This document shows, piece by piece, positions 38,729 through 47,522 of a DNA stretch of 64,000 bases. Position numbers and translations under genes: made by a program. A model generated the notes under the pieces. That model was given only the letters and a program-made list of their open reading frames with translations, was not told the origin of the DNA and searched no databases. Position 1 is the first letter of the stretch, and every line of letters starts with the position of its first letter. Source of the stretch: Planctomycetota bacterium (GTDB taxonomy: Bacteria; Planctomycetota; UBA1135; GCA-002686595); contig SIAI01000017.1 in NCBI GenBank assembly GCA_009691855.1, positions 1-64,000 on the forward strand, in the 5' to 3' direction.

Positions 38729-40527
38729 AGCCGCACCTCGCGCACGCTCGGCGGCGACCAGGCCGACTCGACCACGAGGTTCAGGACCGAGCCCTCGGGC
38801 GCGATCAAGAGCCAGCTGTACTCGTCGCTCGTGCCGCGTCCAGGCAGATGTCCGACGGTCGTCTCGAGCTGGCCCGCGCGCAACGTCACGCCGGGCGTGA
38901 TCTCCAGGCGCAGGCGCACCGAGCTCGACTGCGCGCCCGGACCGACGCCGGAGGGCAGCGTGCCCAGGTTCTTGACGCGCGCGCGCAGCAGGCAGACCTT
39001 GCCCTCGCGCTTGGCCTCGCGCAGCTCGACCTCGAGGTGCGGGAGATTGCGCGCCAGATCGAGCACGAACGCATCCAGCCCGTGCAGCGCTTGCGGCAGC
39101 ACGTCGAGCGGTGGATTCGCGGTGGTGTACGGCTCCCAGCCGCCGATCCAGGCGCTCGGCTCGCCCTCGAGCTGGATCGGTTGCCAGTCGAGGAAGCCGC
39201 TGCCGCCACGCGTGTCGTCCAGCCAGCGCGCCCAGGCTTGTTCGACTACCGGCGCGCCCGCGGGACTCTCGCCCTCCGCGCTGCCGCCGTTCTTGTAGTA
39301 GGCGTCGACCGGTCCGCGCGCGCCGCCCTGCACCCGCGGTCCCCACACGCCGATCTCCATCGACAGGGCTCCAAGCGCGGCGTACGACCAGTCGACCAGC
39401 GAACCCGGCCAGGCTTCCTCGCGCGCTTGCGACAGCGTCGGCGCGCGCGGCTGCACCCGTCCGGAGTGCGCGCAGAAGACCTCAACCAGGCGTCGGTAGG
39501 TCGGCTCGTCCTCGGGAAGCAACACGCGCGCCTGGGCCCGACCGCCGGGGCTGGCGAGCTCGCCGTGGTTGCCCTGGAAGACGATCACGACCGCCGTGCG
39601 CCGCGCGAGCAGCATCTCGGCCAGCGCCTTCGCGTCCGGCTCGGACAGCGGCCATGGGCCCGACTCGGGGCCGCGATAGTCCTCCCACCCGACGGGAAAA
39701 TTGTGATCGAGGATCACGCCGCCCGGGCCGTCCTCGTTGAAGCGCCCATCGTGGTCATCGTCCGCACCTTCGCGCGCGAGCAAGAAGCGCGGGGCCTCGC
39801 CCTCCTGCGCAGCCCGCAGGAAGCGCGCATCGCTGCCGCGCACCCACGGGCCGGTCGGATCCTCGAGCAGCATCTCCAGAATCATCCCGTCGCGGTCCAG
39901 GTCGTCGGGGCCGTCCTCGTCCACCTGACCGTCGCCGTCGTCGTCGGTCGCGCGGTCATTGCGGCCCTTGCCGGTGGCGTTGGCGCGCCAGCGGGCGAGA
40001 CCGTCCGGGTTGGCCCAGGGGATGGCCACGAAGGCCGCCTCCTCGGGCAAGTCCGCGGGGTGCGCCAGCAGCGCGGAGATCACCGAGACCACGCCCTGGG
40101 AGCCGGAGAGCGACGTCCCGTCCAGGCCGCCGATCAGGAAAATCGTCGCGCGCTGCGCCAGCGGGCGCGGTCCGGCCGCGCCGAACTGCACTCCGAAGAG
40201 CTCGCGTCCGCCCGCGCTCGTCCCGAGCTCGAGGCGTTCGACCAGCGGACTCTCGCCCCACTGCGCCAGCAGCGCGGGCTGATCTTCCAGGAAGAGATAA
40301 CCACGCGCGGGATCACGCGCGGGTGGTCGCGCCTCGAGCTTCTCGGCGGGAGCGGCGGTCGCCGGCTCCGCGCCCGATGTGGGCTCGGGGAGCGGCTCCT
40401 GGGGTACGGGCGGAGCCTCGCCACCGGGCTCTTGGCCCCGAGCGGGTGCGCTCAGGGCGGCTAGAAAGAAGGCCAGCGCCCCCCAACGGCCACGGGCCGT
40501 GCACCAGTTCCCCGATCGATCCTGCAT
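38725..40527 (-). CDS. Secreted M14-like protein with acidic calcium-loop-like insert, zinc motif lost
   Basis: This 600-residue protein has a signal peptide (about residues 14-31) and a Pro/Glu-rich linker. An M14-like domain follows: VERLELGTSAGGRELFGVQF, IFLIGGLDGTSLSG (the HxxE site reads D..L), AIPWANPDGLARWRANATGKG and LDHNFPVGWEDYRGPESGPWPLSEPD. Two acidic loops at 195-214 and 255-269 resemble dockerin/EF-hand calcium loops (DDDGDGQVDEDG). The C-terminal beta domain resembles that of the downstream neighbour. The conserved carboxypeptidase frame without zinc ligands suggests a binding rather than catalytic role (inference). It is first of the two-gene unit. Confidence 0.75.
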   Translation of the reverse strand: MQDRSGNWCTARGRWGALAFFLAALSAPARGQEPGGEAPPVPQEPLPEPTSGAEPATAAPAEKLEARPPARDPARGYLFLEDQPALLAQWGESPLVERLELGTSAGGRELFGVQFGAAGPRPLAQRATIFLIGGLDGTSLSGSQGVVSVISALLAHPADLPEEAAFVAIPWANPDGLARWRANATGKGRNDRATDDDGDGQVDEDGPDDLDRDGMILEMLLEDPTGPWVRGSDARFLRAAQEGEAPRFLLAREGADDDHDGRFNEDGPGGVILDHNFPVGWEDYRGPESGPWPLSEPDAKALAEMLLARRTAVVIVFQGNHGELASPGGRAQARVLLPEDEPTYRRLVEVFCAHSGRVQPRAPTLSQAREEAWPGSLVDWSYAALGALSMEIGVWGPRVQGGARGPVDAYYKNGGSAEGESPAGAPVVEQAWARWLDDTRGGSGFLDWQPIQLEGEPSAWIGGWEPYTTANPPLDVLPQALHGLDAFVLDLARNLPHLEVELREAKREGKVCLLRARVKNLGTLPSGVGPGAQSSSVRLRLEITPGVTLRAGQLETTVGHLPGRGTSDEYSWLLIAPEGSVLNLVVESAWSPPSVREVRL

Positions 40528-40813
40528 CTCGATTCTCGTGCTCGACGGCGCCCTACGGGCGGGCGCTGGGCCCCGCGAGTGGCGGAGGATACCAGCCTGG
40601 CAGCCCCACCGTGGCGGATGCGCGGCCCCGCAGTCTCCGCGGTTCCCATCGACCGCGTCTCCGGAGCGACAGCAGTCTTTTCCGGCTTCCTACAAAAGCG
40701 GCGCGGCCCGGGCGGAGCCCGGGGCCACCTCGTCTGGCGCAGAAGCGCCGCAACGCTCCGCACAGCGCTTCCAAGGAACAAGTCGTTCAGCGCGTGCGAC
40801 GCCAGCAACCCAA

Positions 40814-40965
40814 ACGCAACGCGGAGACGCGCAGAGCGCGGAGCGCCACGGAGGAAGAACGGGGAGCGGGGCGGAAGACCTCCGGATCGTCGGATTCCAG
40901 CAGGCTGCACCGCGGAGGCCCATGCTCAATCCTTCTCCGCGAGTCTCCGCGTCTCCGCGCTGCGC
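40814..40965. repeat. Inverted repeat of CGCGGAGACGCG words
   Basis: The left arm (about 40814-40844) contains ACGCAACGCGGAGACGCG and CGCGGAG. The right arm (about 40935-40965) contains CTCCGCGAGTCTCCGCGTC and CTCCGCGCTGCG. The arms are reverse complements over roughly 30 bases with a few mismatches, around a 90-base loop. Word structure and setting match the repeat at 173-227 although the exact words differ. Its function is unknown. Confidence 0.5.
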
Positions 40966-41015
40966 TTTCCTCCACTCCAGGAGTCTTGCTCGCCTTGCAG
41001 GGGCCGACGAATAGA

Positions 41016-41029
41016 AGGTCAGCGGACCT
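41016..41029 (-). terminator. Small hairpin after smc
   Basis: On the minus strand AGGTC-CGCT-GACCT forms a five-base-pair stem with a four-base loop about 50 bases beyond the smc stop, followed by TCTATTC. The stem is short and the T-run broken, so this is a weak terminator candidate. Confidence 0.25.
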
Positions 41030-41078
41030 GGGCAGCCTGTTTTTTCCTGACCAGGCACACCTGCGGCGGGCAAGCGGC

Positions 41079-44000
41079 TCAGGAAGAGCTGGGCACGAGG
41101 TCCGACTGCAGCGCGGTCACCTCCGTGGGCGCGCTCGTCAGCGCCGAGTCGCGACGCGGCGCGGGGATGACCTCGTCGACCTGGGCCAGCTCGACGCTGA
41201 CCACGTGGCTGACGCCGCGCACGGCCATGGTCACGCCGTACAGCATCTGGCAGGCGGCCATCGTGCCCTTGTTGTGCGTGACGACGATGAACTGCGTGCC
41301 GTCCACGCTGGCTTCCAGCAGGTGCAGGAAGCGGCCGATGTTCGCGTCGTCGAGCGCGGCGTCCACTTCGTCGAGGATGCAGAACGGACTCGGCTGCGCG
41401 CGGAACACGGCGAACAGGATGGCCAGCGCGGTCATCGTGCGCTGCCCGCCCGAGAGCAGACTGATCGGCAACACCTCGCGCCCGGGCGGACGCGCCATGA
41501 TCTCGATCCCCGCATCGAGCACGCTCGCGCCCTCCATCAGGGTGATGTCCGCCTTGCCGCCGCCGAAGAGCTGGCGGAACAGCGTCTTGAAGTGCTCGCG
41601 GATTTGCTCGAAGGCCTCGAGGAACATGCGCTCGCTCTCCTCGTTGAGGCGCCTCAGGGTGTCGCCGAGGGTCTTGCGCGAGTCCTCGAGGTCCGTGCGC
41701 TGGCCGTGCAGGAAGCCGTGGCGCTCGTCGACCTCCTTGAGCTCGCTGACCGCCTCCAGGTTCACGGCCCCTAGTTCGTCCAGGCTCTCCTTCAGGCTGC
41801 GCACACGCGTGCCCAGGGTCTCCAGTGCGGCACGCTCGGCAAGCTCCGCTTCGGCCGCGAAATCGGTGGGCAGCTCTTCCAGCGCGAGCGCGAAGTCCTC
41901 GCGCGCGCGGCGCACGACCTCCTCGCGCGCGAGCTCCAGGCGCTGGCATTCGAGGCGCCGCTCGGACAGCGCGCCGAGCGCGCGCTCCAGACGCTGAGTC
42001 AGCTCCTCGCGCCCCGCCCGCGTCTGTTCCAGGGCAGCCCGCGCCTCGCGCTCACGCGCGCGTAGCACGGTCAACTCCTGGTCCAGCGCTCCACGGCGCT
42101 CGAGCAGCACGTCGCGCTCGAGCAACAACGCGGCGGCCGCGGCCTCGCCCTGTTCGGCGCTGCGCGCGTGCTCCGTCACCAGGCGCTGCGAGCGCCCGAG
42201 CTCGGTGCGCAGCTCCTCGGCCGCGCGCGTGCGCTGCGTGCGCTCGCGCCGGTGGGCTTCCAGGCGCTCGACCAGCGAGCTGGCCTCGACGCGCGCACGG
42301 GCCTCGTCACGCGCGCGTTGGTCGCGCTCGCCCTCGACCGCGGCGCGCGCCTGTTCCAGCTCGACGAGCGCGGCGCGCTCACGCGTGAGCTGCTCCTCGC
42401 CCACCGCCAGGCGCGTACGCAGCTCTTCCAGCTCGGCTTCGAGCTGGCCGCGCTCCTGCGCGCGTTCGCGTTGCTCGGCCTCGGCCAGCTCGAGCGCGTG
42501 CCCGAGCTCCTCCAGCCGCGCGCGCAGGGCCGCCAGCCCAGAGGCCAAGCGTTGGCGCCGTTCGAGGCTGCGCTGCAGCGAGGCGCCCAAGACGCGCAGG
42601 CGTTCGGCCTTCTCGTTCTGGTGTTGCCCGAGGCGCTCAAGTTCGAGCTCCAGGGCCGAGAGTTCCTGCTCCAGGCGCGCGCGCTGCGTGTCGAGCTCGG
42701 CCGCCGTTGAACGCCGGCCCAGCGGGCCGTGGGTGACTTCCTGGTAGCCGCCCGAGAGTCCGGCCGCGTCCACCAGGTCGCCCTCGGCGGTGACGAAGCG
42801 CCACTCCGGGAAGCGCGCGACCAGCTCCAGCGCAGAGGCGAGATCGCGCACCAGCAGCGCGTCGCCCAGCAGCGCCTGCGCCAGCGGAGCGAACTCGGGC
42901 TCGGGGCGCGCGAACTCGTGCAGCCGCCCGAAGATGCCGGACTCGGCCGCCAGCGCGCCCGGAAGCGCGCGTTCGGCCAGCGCGCCGCTCCAGGACTCGG
43001 GCAGCACCAGCGACACGCGCCCGCTGGAGCGCGCGCGCAGCCAGCCAACGATCGCCAGCGCGGCCTCGGTCGAGCGCGTGACCACCGCCTGCGCGCGCAG
43101 GCCGAGGGCCGCGTCGAGCGCGCGCGCGTGGCGCGAATCGGGGTGCAGGTGGTCGGCGAACAGGCCGGCGAGCTCGGCCGAGAGCGCCGGTTCCTCGCCG
43201 CGCTCGCGCGCGCGGAACAACTCGCGCGCGCCCGACTCCAGGCCGGCGCGCTCCTCTTCCCAGTCACGCAGGGCTTCGACGCGCGAGGACAGGCGCGCAA
43301 TCTCGACCTCCAGCGCGTTACGCCGCGTCTCCAGGCCCGAGCGCTGCGACTCCAGCCCTTGGGCCTCGCCCAGCACGCCACTGCGCTCTTCCTCCAGGCC
43401 GGCCAGCACGCCCACCAGCCCCTCGAGCTCGTTGGCGCGGCTGGCTTCTTCGCCGCGTCCGCCGCCGAGCTGCGCCCGCAACTCCTCGCCGCGCGCGCTG
43501 CTGCGCGCCAGACGCTCGAACAACAGCCCGCGCGCGCGCTCCAGGGCCTGCACCTGGTTCTGATCGGTGGAGCGCGCGTGCAACAGCTTCAGCACCGCGC
43601 TGCTCTGGGCCTCGTGCGACTTGGCCAGGGTGCCGAGGTTGGCCTCCAGCGTGACGACCTCGCGCGCCAGGATCTGCGCGCGCGCCTCGGCTTCGCGGGT
43701 CGCGCCCTCCAGCTCGCGGATGTGCTCCTCGGCCACGCGCGCCTCCTCCAGGCGCGCCGTCAGGCGCCGTTCGAGCTCGCCCGAGCGCGCGCCCTCTTCC
43801 TGGGCCGCGCGGCGCGCGGCCTGGGCGCGCTCGCCGAGCTGCATGCGGCGCTCGTCCAGCCCGCGCAGCTCGGCCGAGGTCTCGGCCGCGTCGGCGTTGG
43901 CGCGCTCGATGCCCGCCTGCAGGCTCTGCTGCTCGCCGCCGCGCATGGAGATCTCCTGCTCGGCGGCGCTGCGCTGCGCGCGCAGCTCCTCGCCCTCCTG

Positions 44001-44756
44001 CTCGGCGGCGGCCAGCGCGCCGTCCAGCGCCGCGAGCTCGCTGCGCAGCGTGTGTACCTGATGCTGCGCCAGACGCTTGCCCTCGGACTGCCAGGCGTCG
44101 CGCGCCTCGACAAAACGCTGCGCACGCCCGGCCTGGATCTTGAGCGAGCGCCGCCGGCGCTCGAGCTCGGTCAGCACGTCGTCCAGCCGCAGACAGTCCG
44201 CCTGCACCCGCTCAAGGCGCGCCTCGGTCTCCTTCTTGCGCGCGCGGTAGCGGCTGATGCCGGCGGCCTCCTCGAAGATCGCGCGGCGCTCGAGCGCGTT
44301 GGCCGACAGGATCGCGTCGATCTTGCCCTGCTCCAGCACCGAGTAACCGCGGCTGCCGAGGCCCGTGCCATACAGCATCTCGCGCACGTCCTTGAGGCGC
44401 ACGATGCCGCCGTCGATCAGATACTCGCCCTCGCCGCTGCGGTACACACGGCGCGTGACGCTGACCTCGGCGCCGCGCCCGTCCAGGTCGTTCTCGGCGT
44501 TGTCGAGCACCAGCGTGACCTCGGCCACCGACAGCGCCGGGCGCGAGGCCGAGCCCTTGAAGATGACGTCGGTCATCTCGCCGCCGCGCATCGAGGTCGG
44601 ACGCGTCTCGCCCAGCACCCAGCGCACGGCATCGACCACGTTGCTCTTGCCGCAGCCGTTCGGACCGACGATGCCGGTCACGGGCGACGAGAAGTCGAGC
44701 ACCATGCGCTCGGCGAAGGACTTGAAGCCGAACAGTTCGAGGCGTTTCAGGCGCAT
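41079..44756 (-). CDS. smc: Chromosome segregation ATPase SMC
   Basis: This 1225-residue SMC protein forms the core of condensin, which compacts and separates replicated chromosomes. The N-terminal head has GFKSFAERM and Walker A GPNGCGKS at 31-38. Two long coiled coils rich in Glu, Arg, Leu and Ala flank a hinge at about 515-680 (LFADHLHPDSRHARALDAAL, GDALLVRDLASALELV). The C-terminal head has the ABC signature LLSGGQRTMTALAILFAVF and Walker B FCILDEVDAALDD. Length is normal. It starts 16 bases after the NrdD-like gene, so it probably shares its transcript. No scpA or scpB is in the window. Confidence 0.97.
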   Translation of the reverse strand: MRLKRLELFGFKSFAERMVLDFSSPVTGIVGPNGCGKSNVVDAVRWVLGETRPTSMRGGEMTDVIFKGSASRPALSVAEVTLVLDNAENDLDGRGAEVSVTRRVYRSGEGEYLIDGGIVRLKDVREMLYGTGLGSRGYSVLEQGKIDAILSANALERRAIFEEAAGISRYRARKKETEARLERVQADCLRLDDVLTELERRRRSLKIQAGRAQRFVEARDAWQSEGKRLAQHQVHTLRSELAALDGALAAAEQEGEELRAQRSAAEQEISMRGGEQQSLQAGIERANADAAETSAELRGLDERRMQLGERAQAARRAAQEEGARSGELERRLTARLEEARVAEEHIRELEGATREAEARAQILAREVVTLEANLGTLAKSHEAQSSAVLKLLHARSTDQNQVQALERARGLLFERLARSSARGEELRAQLGGGRGEEASRANELEGLVGVLAGLEEERSGVLGEAQGLESQRSGLETRRNALEVEIARLSSRVEALRDWEEERAGLESGARELFRARERGEEPALSAELAGLFADHLHPDSRHARALDAALGLRAQAVVTRSTEAALAIVGWLRARSSGRVSLVLPESWSGALAERALPGALAAESGIFGRLHEFARPEPEFAPLAQALLGDALLVRDLASALELVARFPEWRFVTAEGDLVDAAGLSGGYQEVTHGPLGRRSTAAELDTQRARLEQELSALELELERLGQHQNEKAERLRVLGASLQRSLERRQRLASGLAALRARLEELGHALELAEAEQRERAQERGQLEAELEELRTRLAVGEEQLTRERAALVELEQARAAVEGERDQRARDEARARVEASSLVERLEAHRRERTQRTRAAEELRTELGRSQRLVTEHARSAEQGEAAAAALLLERDVLLERRGALDQELTVLRAREREARAALEQTRAGREELTQRLERALGALSERRLECQRLELAREEVVRRAREDFALALEELPTDFAAEAELAERAALETLGTRVRSLKESLDELGAVNLEAVSELKEVDERHGFLHGQRTDLEDSRKTLGDTLRRLNEESERMFLEAFEQIREHFKTLFRQLFGGGKADITLMEGASVLDAGIEIMARPPGREVLPISLLSGGQRTMTALAILFAVFRAQPSPFCILDEVDAALDDANIGRFLHLLEASVDGTQFIVVTHNKGTMAACQMLYGVTMAVRGVSHVVSVELAQVDEVIPAPRRDSALTSAPTEVTALQSDLVPSSS

Positions 44757-44772
44757 GGCAGGCGGTGCAGGA

Positions 44773-46896
44773 TCACAGCAGAGGTCTCAGACGCGAGGCC
44801 GGACGTTCGTCGCGCGCGCGCGCGCGGGACGGACGGGGGAAAAGCTCGACCACGAGCTCTCCGGCGTGCGCTCGACGCACGACCTCGAAGCGCCGCCAGG
44901 CGTCGAGGGCCGGTCGCTCGGAATCGCCCGTGCGCGGAGGACGGTTCCCGAACTCGAGTGCGCCGCTGGGCACGGTGCGCAGGGCATCGGCCTCGGCCCG
45001 GCCCGCGGCGAGCCCCGGCACGGGCGCGAGCCAGAAGCCCGCGCCGTAGGGACGGGTCTCGGCCAGGGCGGCCTCGGCGTCGTCGAACAGCCACTCCTGG
45101 CGCGCGTTCTGCGCGCTGCGTGCGTCCAGGAAGGCGAAACGTGCCCCCGCGTCCGCGCCGAAGAACGGGCAGGGTACGGGTTCGAGCGCGCCGTCGCGCG
45201 CGAAGCGCCGCGCGGCCTCGCCCAGGAAGCCCAGCGTGCGCGCGGCGAGCTCGGCGTCGAGCGCACCGTCGCCCAGGATCCACAGCGCCTCGCGTAGGCC
45301 GACCGGCACCAGCGCGCACGAGCTGCGCATGCGCAGCCCGGCCGGCAGGTTCGCGCCAGGCGCGGCGCGCAGCGCGCGCGCGATCTCGACCGCCGCCTGC
45401 ACCAGCTCGGCCAGCGCGCTCTGGAACAGCTCCTCGCGGAACGGACCCGCGCGGCGCGCGATGCGCGGCAGGTTGAGCGCCACCGCGGCCTGACAGGCAA
45501 GCAGCGCGCGCTCGTCACCGCGGCGCTCGCAGCCCGGGCCGGCGAACACGCCGTCCGGACCACTCCAGCTCGGCACGAGGCGGCCGCTCGAGAGCAGCAT
45601 CTCGACGCGCGGCGCGAGCTCGGCGTGCTCCTCAAGCAGGGCCTCGAGCTCCTCGCCCTCCAGGAACAAGCGCGGGGCGAACGCGCCCTCCAGCTCGGCC
45701 AGCTCCTCGACGAGGCGCGCGCTGAAGGCGTGGTAGCGCGCGCCCGGCGAGCCCAGGTCGATGCGCACGCGCGCGCCGCGCGCCAGCGCGCCGAGCGCGC
45801 GCAGCCAGGCGGCCAGGCCGTGCGGACTGTGCTCGCGCGTGGTGCGCACCAGCGGCGCCAGCACCGCGGCCGGACGCTCCAGCACCAGCGTGCGCGCGAC
45901 GGCGGGCACCAGCGCGCTGAGCTGTTCGAGCAGCGCATAGGCCGAGCGCGACGGATCCGCGCCGCCGGCGAGGAGCTCGGCCTCGACGCACAGCACCAGC
46001 GGTCGCCCCAGGCTCTCCAGGCCGATCACGGACAGGTCGCCGGCGCGGTGCAGCTCGGCCATGGCCTCGGGCAGCACGCTCTCCAGCGCGTAGCGCGTGA
46101 GCAGCTCCCCGGCCAGCACGTCGGTCGCGCCCGGCGCCTCGGCGCTGCGCACACGCAGGCGGCTCCACGGCTGCAACGAGTGTCCGCTGAGCACGCGGCG
46201 CACATCCAGGCGCGGCAGGCCGACCACGCGCGTGGCGGTGAGCGCCGCCAGCCAGCCGCGCTCGAACAACTCGTTCGCCACCAGCTCACGGATGAGGCCG
46301 GTGGTGACGGTCTTCTTGGCGGCCGCGAAGACGCGGCGCTCGACGGCGCTGGCGACCTCCTCGGCGGCCTCGCGCGGCAGCTCGGCCTCACCCATCAGCG
46401 CGGCCACGATGCGGCCCTTGCTCCAGTCGGAGACGCCCTCGCGCTCGCGCACGCGCACCGGCGAGCGCAGCGTGTCGGAGCGGTGCACGCGCAGCGCGCT
46501 GCGCACGCGCGCGCGCAGATCGCGGTGCAGGATGTAGGCCTTGGCCACGGCCGCGCGGCCGAGTTCCATCAGCGCGCGCTCGACCAGGTCCTGGATCGTC
46601 TCGATGTGCGGGATCGCCGTCGTGGCGGCCGCGGATGCGGCGCCCTCGGAAAGCGTGGCCGCGGCGCGCTCCAGCAAGGTGAACTCGACGATGCCCGCCA
46701 CCTCGGCCGCGAAGCGCGCATCGGGCTCGCCGGCCGCGTCCATCGCCTTCAGCACCGCGTCGGCGATCTTCTGACGCTGGAAGGGCACCACCCGACCGTC
46801 GCGCTTGCGCACGAATTCGAGGCGCGGCCGGGGCGGCGGCGGGGGCGCGCTGGCAGCCGTGCCCTCGCTCCGGCCGTGGCCACGACGGGAGCGCAT
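44773..46896 (-). CDS. ATP-cone protein resembling class III ribonucleotide reductase but lacking radical and zinc sites
   Basis: This 707-residue protein has an ATP-cone domain at about 28-120 (EFVRKRDGRVVPFQRQKIAD; HIETIQDLVERALMELGRAA). A second cone-like stretch follows (DWSKGRIVAALMGEAELP; TTGLIRELVANELFERG). The long C-terminal region recalls NrdD in places (LESVLPEAMAELHRAGDL; ALNLPRIARRAGPFREELF). The usual NrdD C-terminus, a glycyl-radical RVxGY motif and two CxxC zinc pairs, is not visible: the end is VVELFPRPSRARARDERP. It is unlikely to reduce ribonucleotides and may sense nucleotides (inference). It lies one base after nrdR and 16 bases before smc. The relation to NrdD is moderately supported, the ATP cone strongly. 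Confidence 0.6.
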   Translation of the reverse strand: MRSRRGHGRSEGTAASAPPPPPRPRLEFVRKRDGRVVPFQRQKIADAVLKAMDAAGEPDARFAAEVAGIVEFTLLERAAATLSEGAASAAATTAIPHIETIQDLVERALMELGRAAVAKAYILHRDLRARVRSALRVHRSDTLRSPVRVREREGVSDWSKGRIVAALMGEAELPREAAEEVASAVERRVFAAAKKTVTTGLIRELVANELFERGWLAALTATRVVGLPRLDVRRVLSGHSLQPWSRLRVRSAEAPGATDVLAGELLTRYALESVLPEAMAELHRAGDLSVIGLESLGRPLVLCVEAELLAGGADPSRSAYALLEQLSALVPAVARTLVLERPAAVLAPLVRTTREHSPHGLAAWLRALGALARGARVRIDLGSPGARYHAFSARLVEELAELEGAFAPRLFLEGEELEALLEEHAELAPRVEMLLSSGRLVPSWSGPDGVFAGPGCERRGDERALLACQAAVALNLPRIARRAGPFREELFQSALAELVQAAVEIARALRAAPGANLPAGLRMRSSCALVPVGLREALWILGDGALDAELAARTLGFLGEAARRFARDGALEPVPCPFFGADAGARFAFLDARSAQNARQEWLFDDAEAALAETRPYGAGFWLAPVPGLAAGRAEADALRTVPSGALEFGNRPPRTGDSERPALDAWRRFEVVRRAHAGELVVELFPRPSRARARDERPASRLRPLL

Positions 46897-46897
46897 C

Positions 46898-47374
46898 TCA
46901 GTGCGCTCCACTGGGCGCGCTACGCCCCTCGAGGATCGGCTTGAGCTCGTCCAGGAACTGCGACACGTCCTTGAACTCGCGGTACACGCTGGCGAAGCGC
47001 ACGTAGGCAACATGGTTCAGGTTCTTGAGCTCCTGCATCACCAGATTGCCGATGACCGAGCTGGGCACTTCGCGGTCGTACTCCTCGTGGCAGCGGATCT
47101 CGATGCGGTTCGTGGCCGCCTCGAGGTCCTCCATCATCACGTTGAGCTTCTCGCAGGCGCGCGTCATGCCGGCCATGATCCGTTCGCGCTCGAAGCGCAC
47201 CCGCTCGCCGTTTTTCTTCACCACCCGCAGCGGCGTGTTCTCGATGCGCTCGTACGTCGTGTAGCGCAGGAAGCACTCCAGGCACTCACGGCGCCGCCGG
47301 ATGGCCGTCCCGTCCGCCGAGGCGCGGGAATCGACCACGCGGTCCTTGTCGGCCTTGCAACGGGGACACCTCAT
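46898..47374 (-). CDS. nrdR: Transcriptional repressor NrdR
   Basis: This 158-residue regulator of ribonucleotide reductase genes has an N-terminal zinc ribbon with Cys3, Cys6, Cys31 and Cys34 (MRCPRCKADKDRVVDSR; RRECLECFLRYTTYE). An ATP-cone domain follows from about 49 (VVKKNGERVRFERERIMAGM). NrdR senses ATP and dATP and binds NrdR boxes in nrd promoters. It is followed one base later by a larger ATP-cone protein, so two nucleotide-sensing domains are encoded side by side. A TTGACA hexamer and an ACAC-N10-GTGT dyad lie upstream and may reflect autoregulation (inference). Confidence 0.97.
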   Translation of the reverse strand: MRCPRCKADKDRVVDSRASADGTAIRRRRECLECFLRYTTYERIENTPLRVVKKNGERVRFERERIMAGMTRACEKLNVMMEDLEAATNRIEIRCHEEYDREVPSSVIGNLVMQELKNLNHVAYVRFASVYREFKDVSQFLDELKPILEGRSAPSGAH

Positions 47375-47522
47375 CGGAGGATGGCGGCGGGCGGCGCGGG
47401 GGCGGCTGGGACGGGGAAGCCGGGCGACCGGGCGCCGGAGCGGCAGGAGAACACGCTACGGATTGTGTGTCAACCGCCACCAGGGGTTTCAGAACCCCAG
47501 GCGTAGGGCCTAGGCCTCGGGC
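47375..47522 (-). promoter_or_regulatory. Region between mnmE and nrdR with -35 and dyads
   Basis: On the minus strand TTGACA (plus 47468-47473) is a perfect -35 hexamer, although no clear -10 follows at 16-18 bases. It abuts an imperfect dyad ACAC-N10-GTGT (plus 47451-47468), similar to but two bases longer than the NrdR box of other bacteria. Closer to mnmE a perfect hairpin GGGGTT-TCAG-AACCCC (47483-47498) may end the mnmE transcript. Confidence 0.4.

Larger units (their letters stand above)
40528..41078. other. Non-coding region with inverted repeats
   Basis: These 551 bases between the M14-like gene and the end of smc hold no convincing gene. Frames through it are Arg/Ser-rich shadows. 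It contains the CGCGGAG-word inverted repeat at 40814-40965 and a small hairpin near the end of smc at 41016-41029. A T6 run occurs at 41040-41045 on the plus strand. Otherwise nothing recognisable was seen. Confidence 0.6.

Noticed and set aside
42729..45476. 915-residue plus-strand frame opposite smc
   Set aside because: Antisense of the coiled-coil region of smc, with a Gln/Arg/Ala pattern typical of such shadows.
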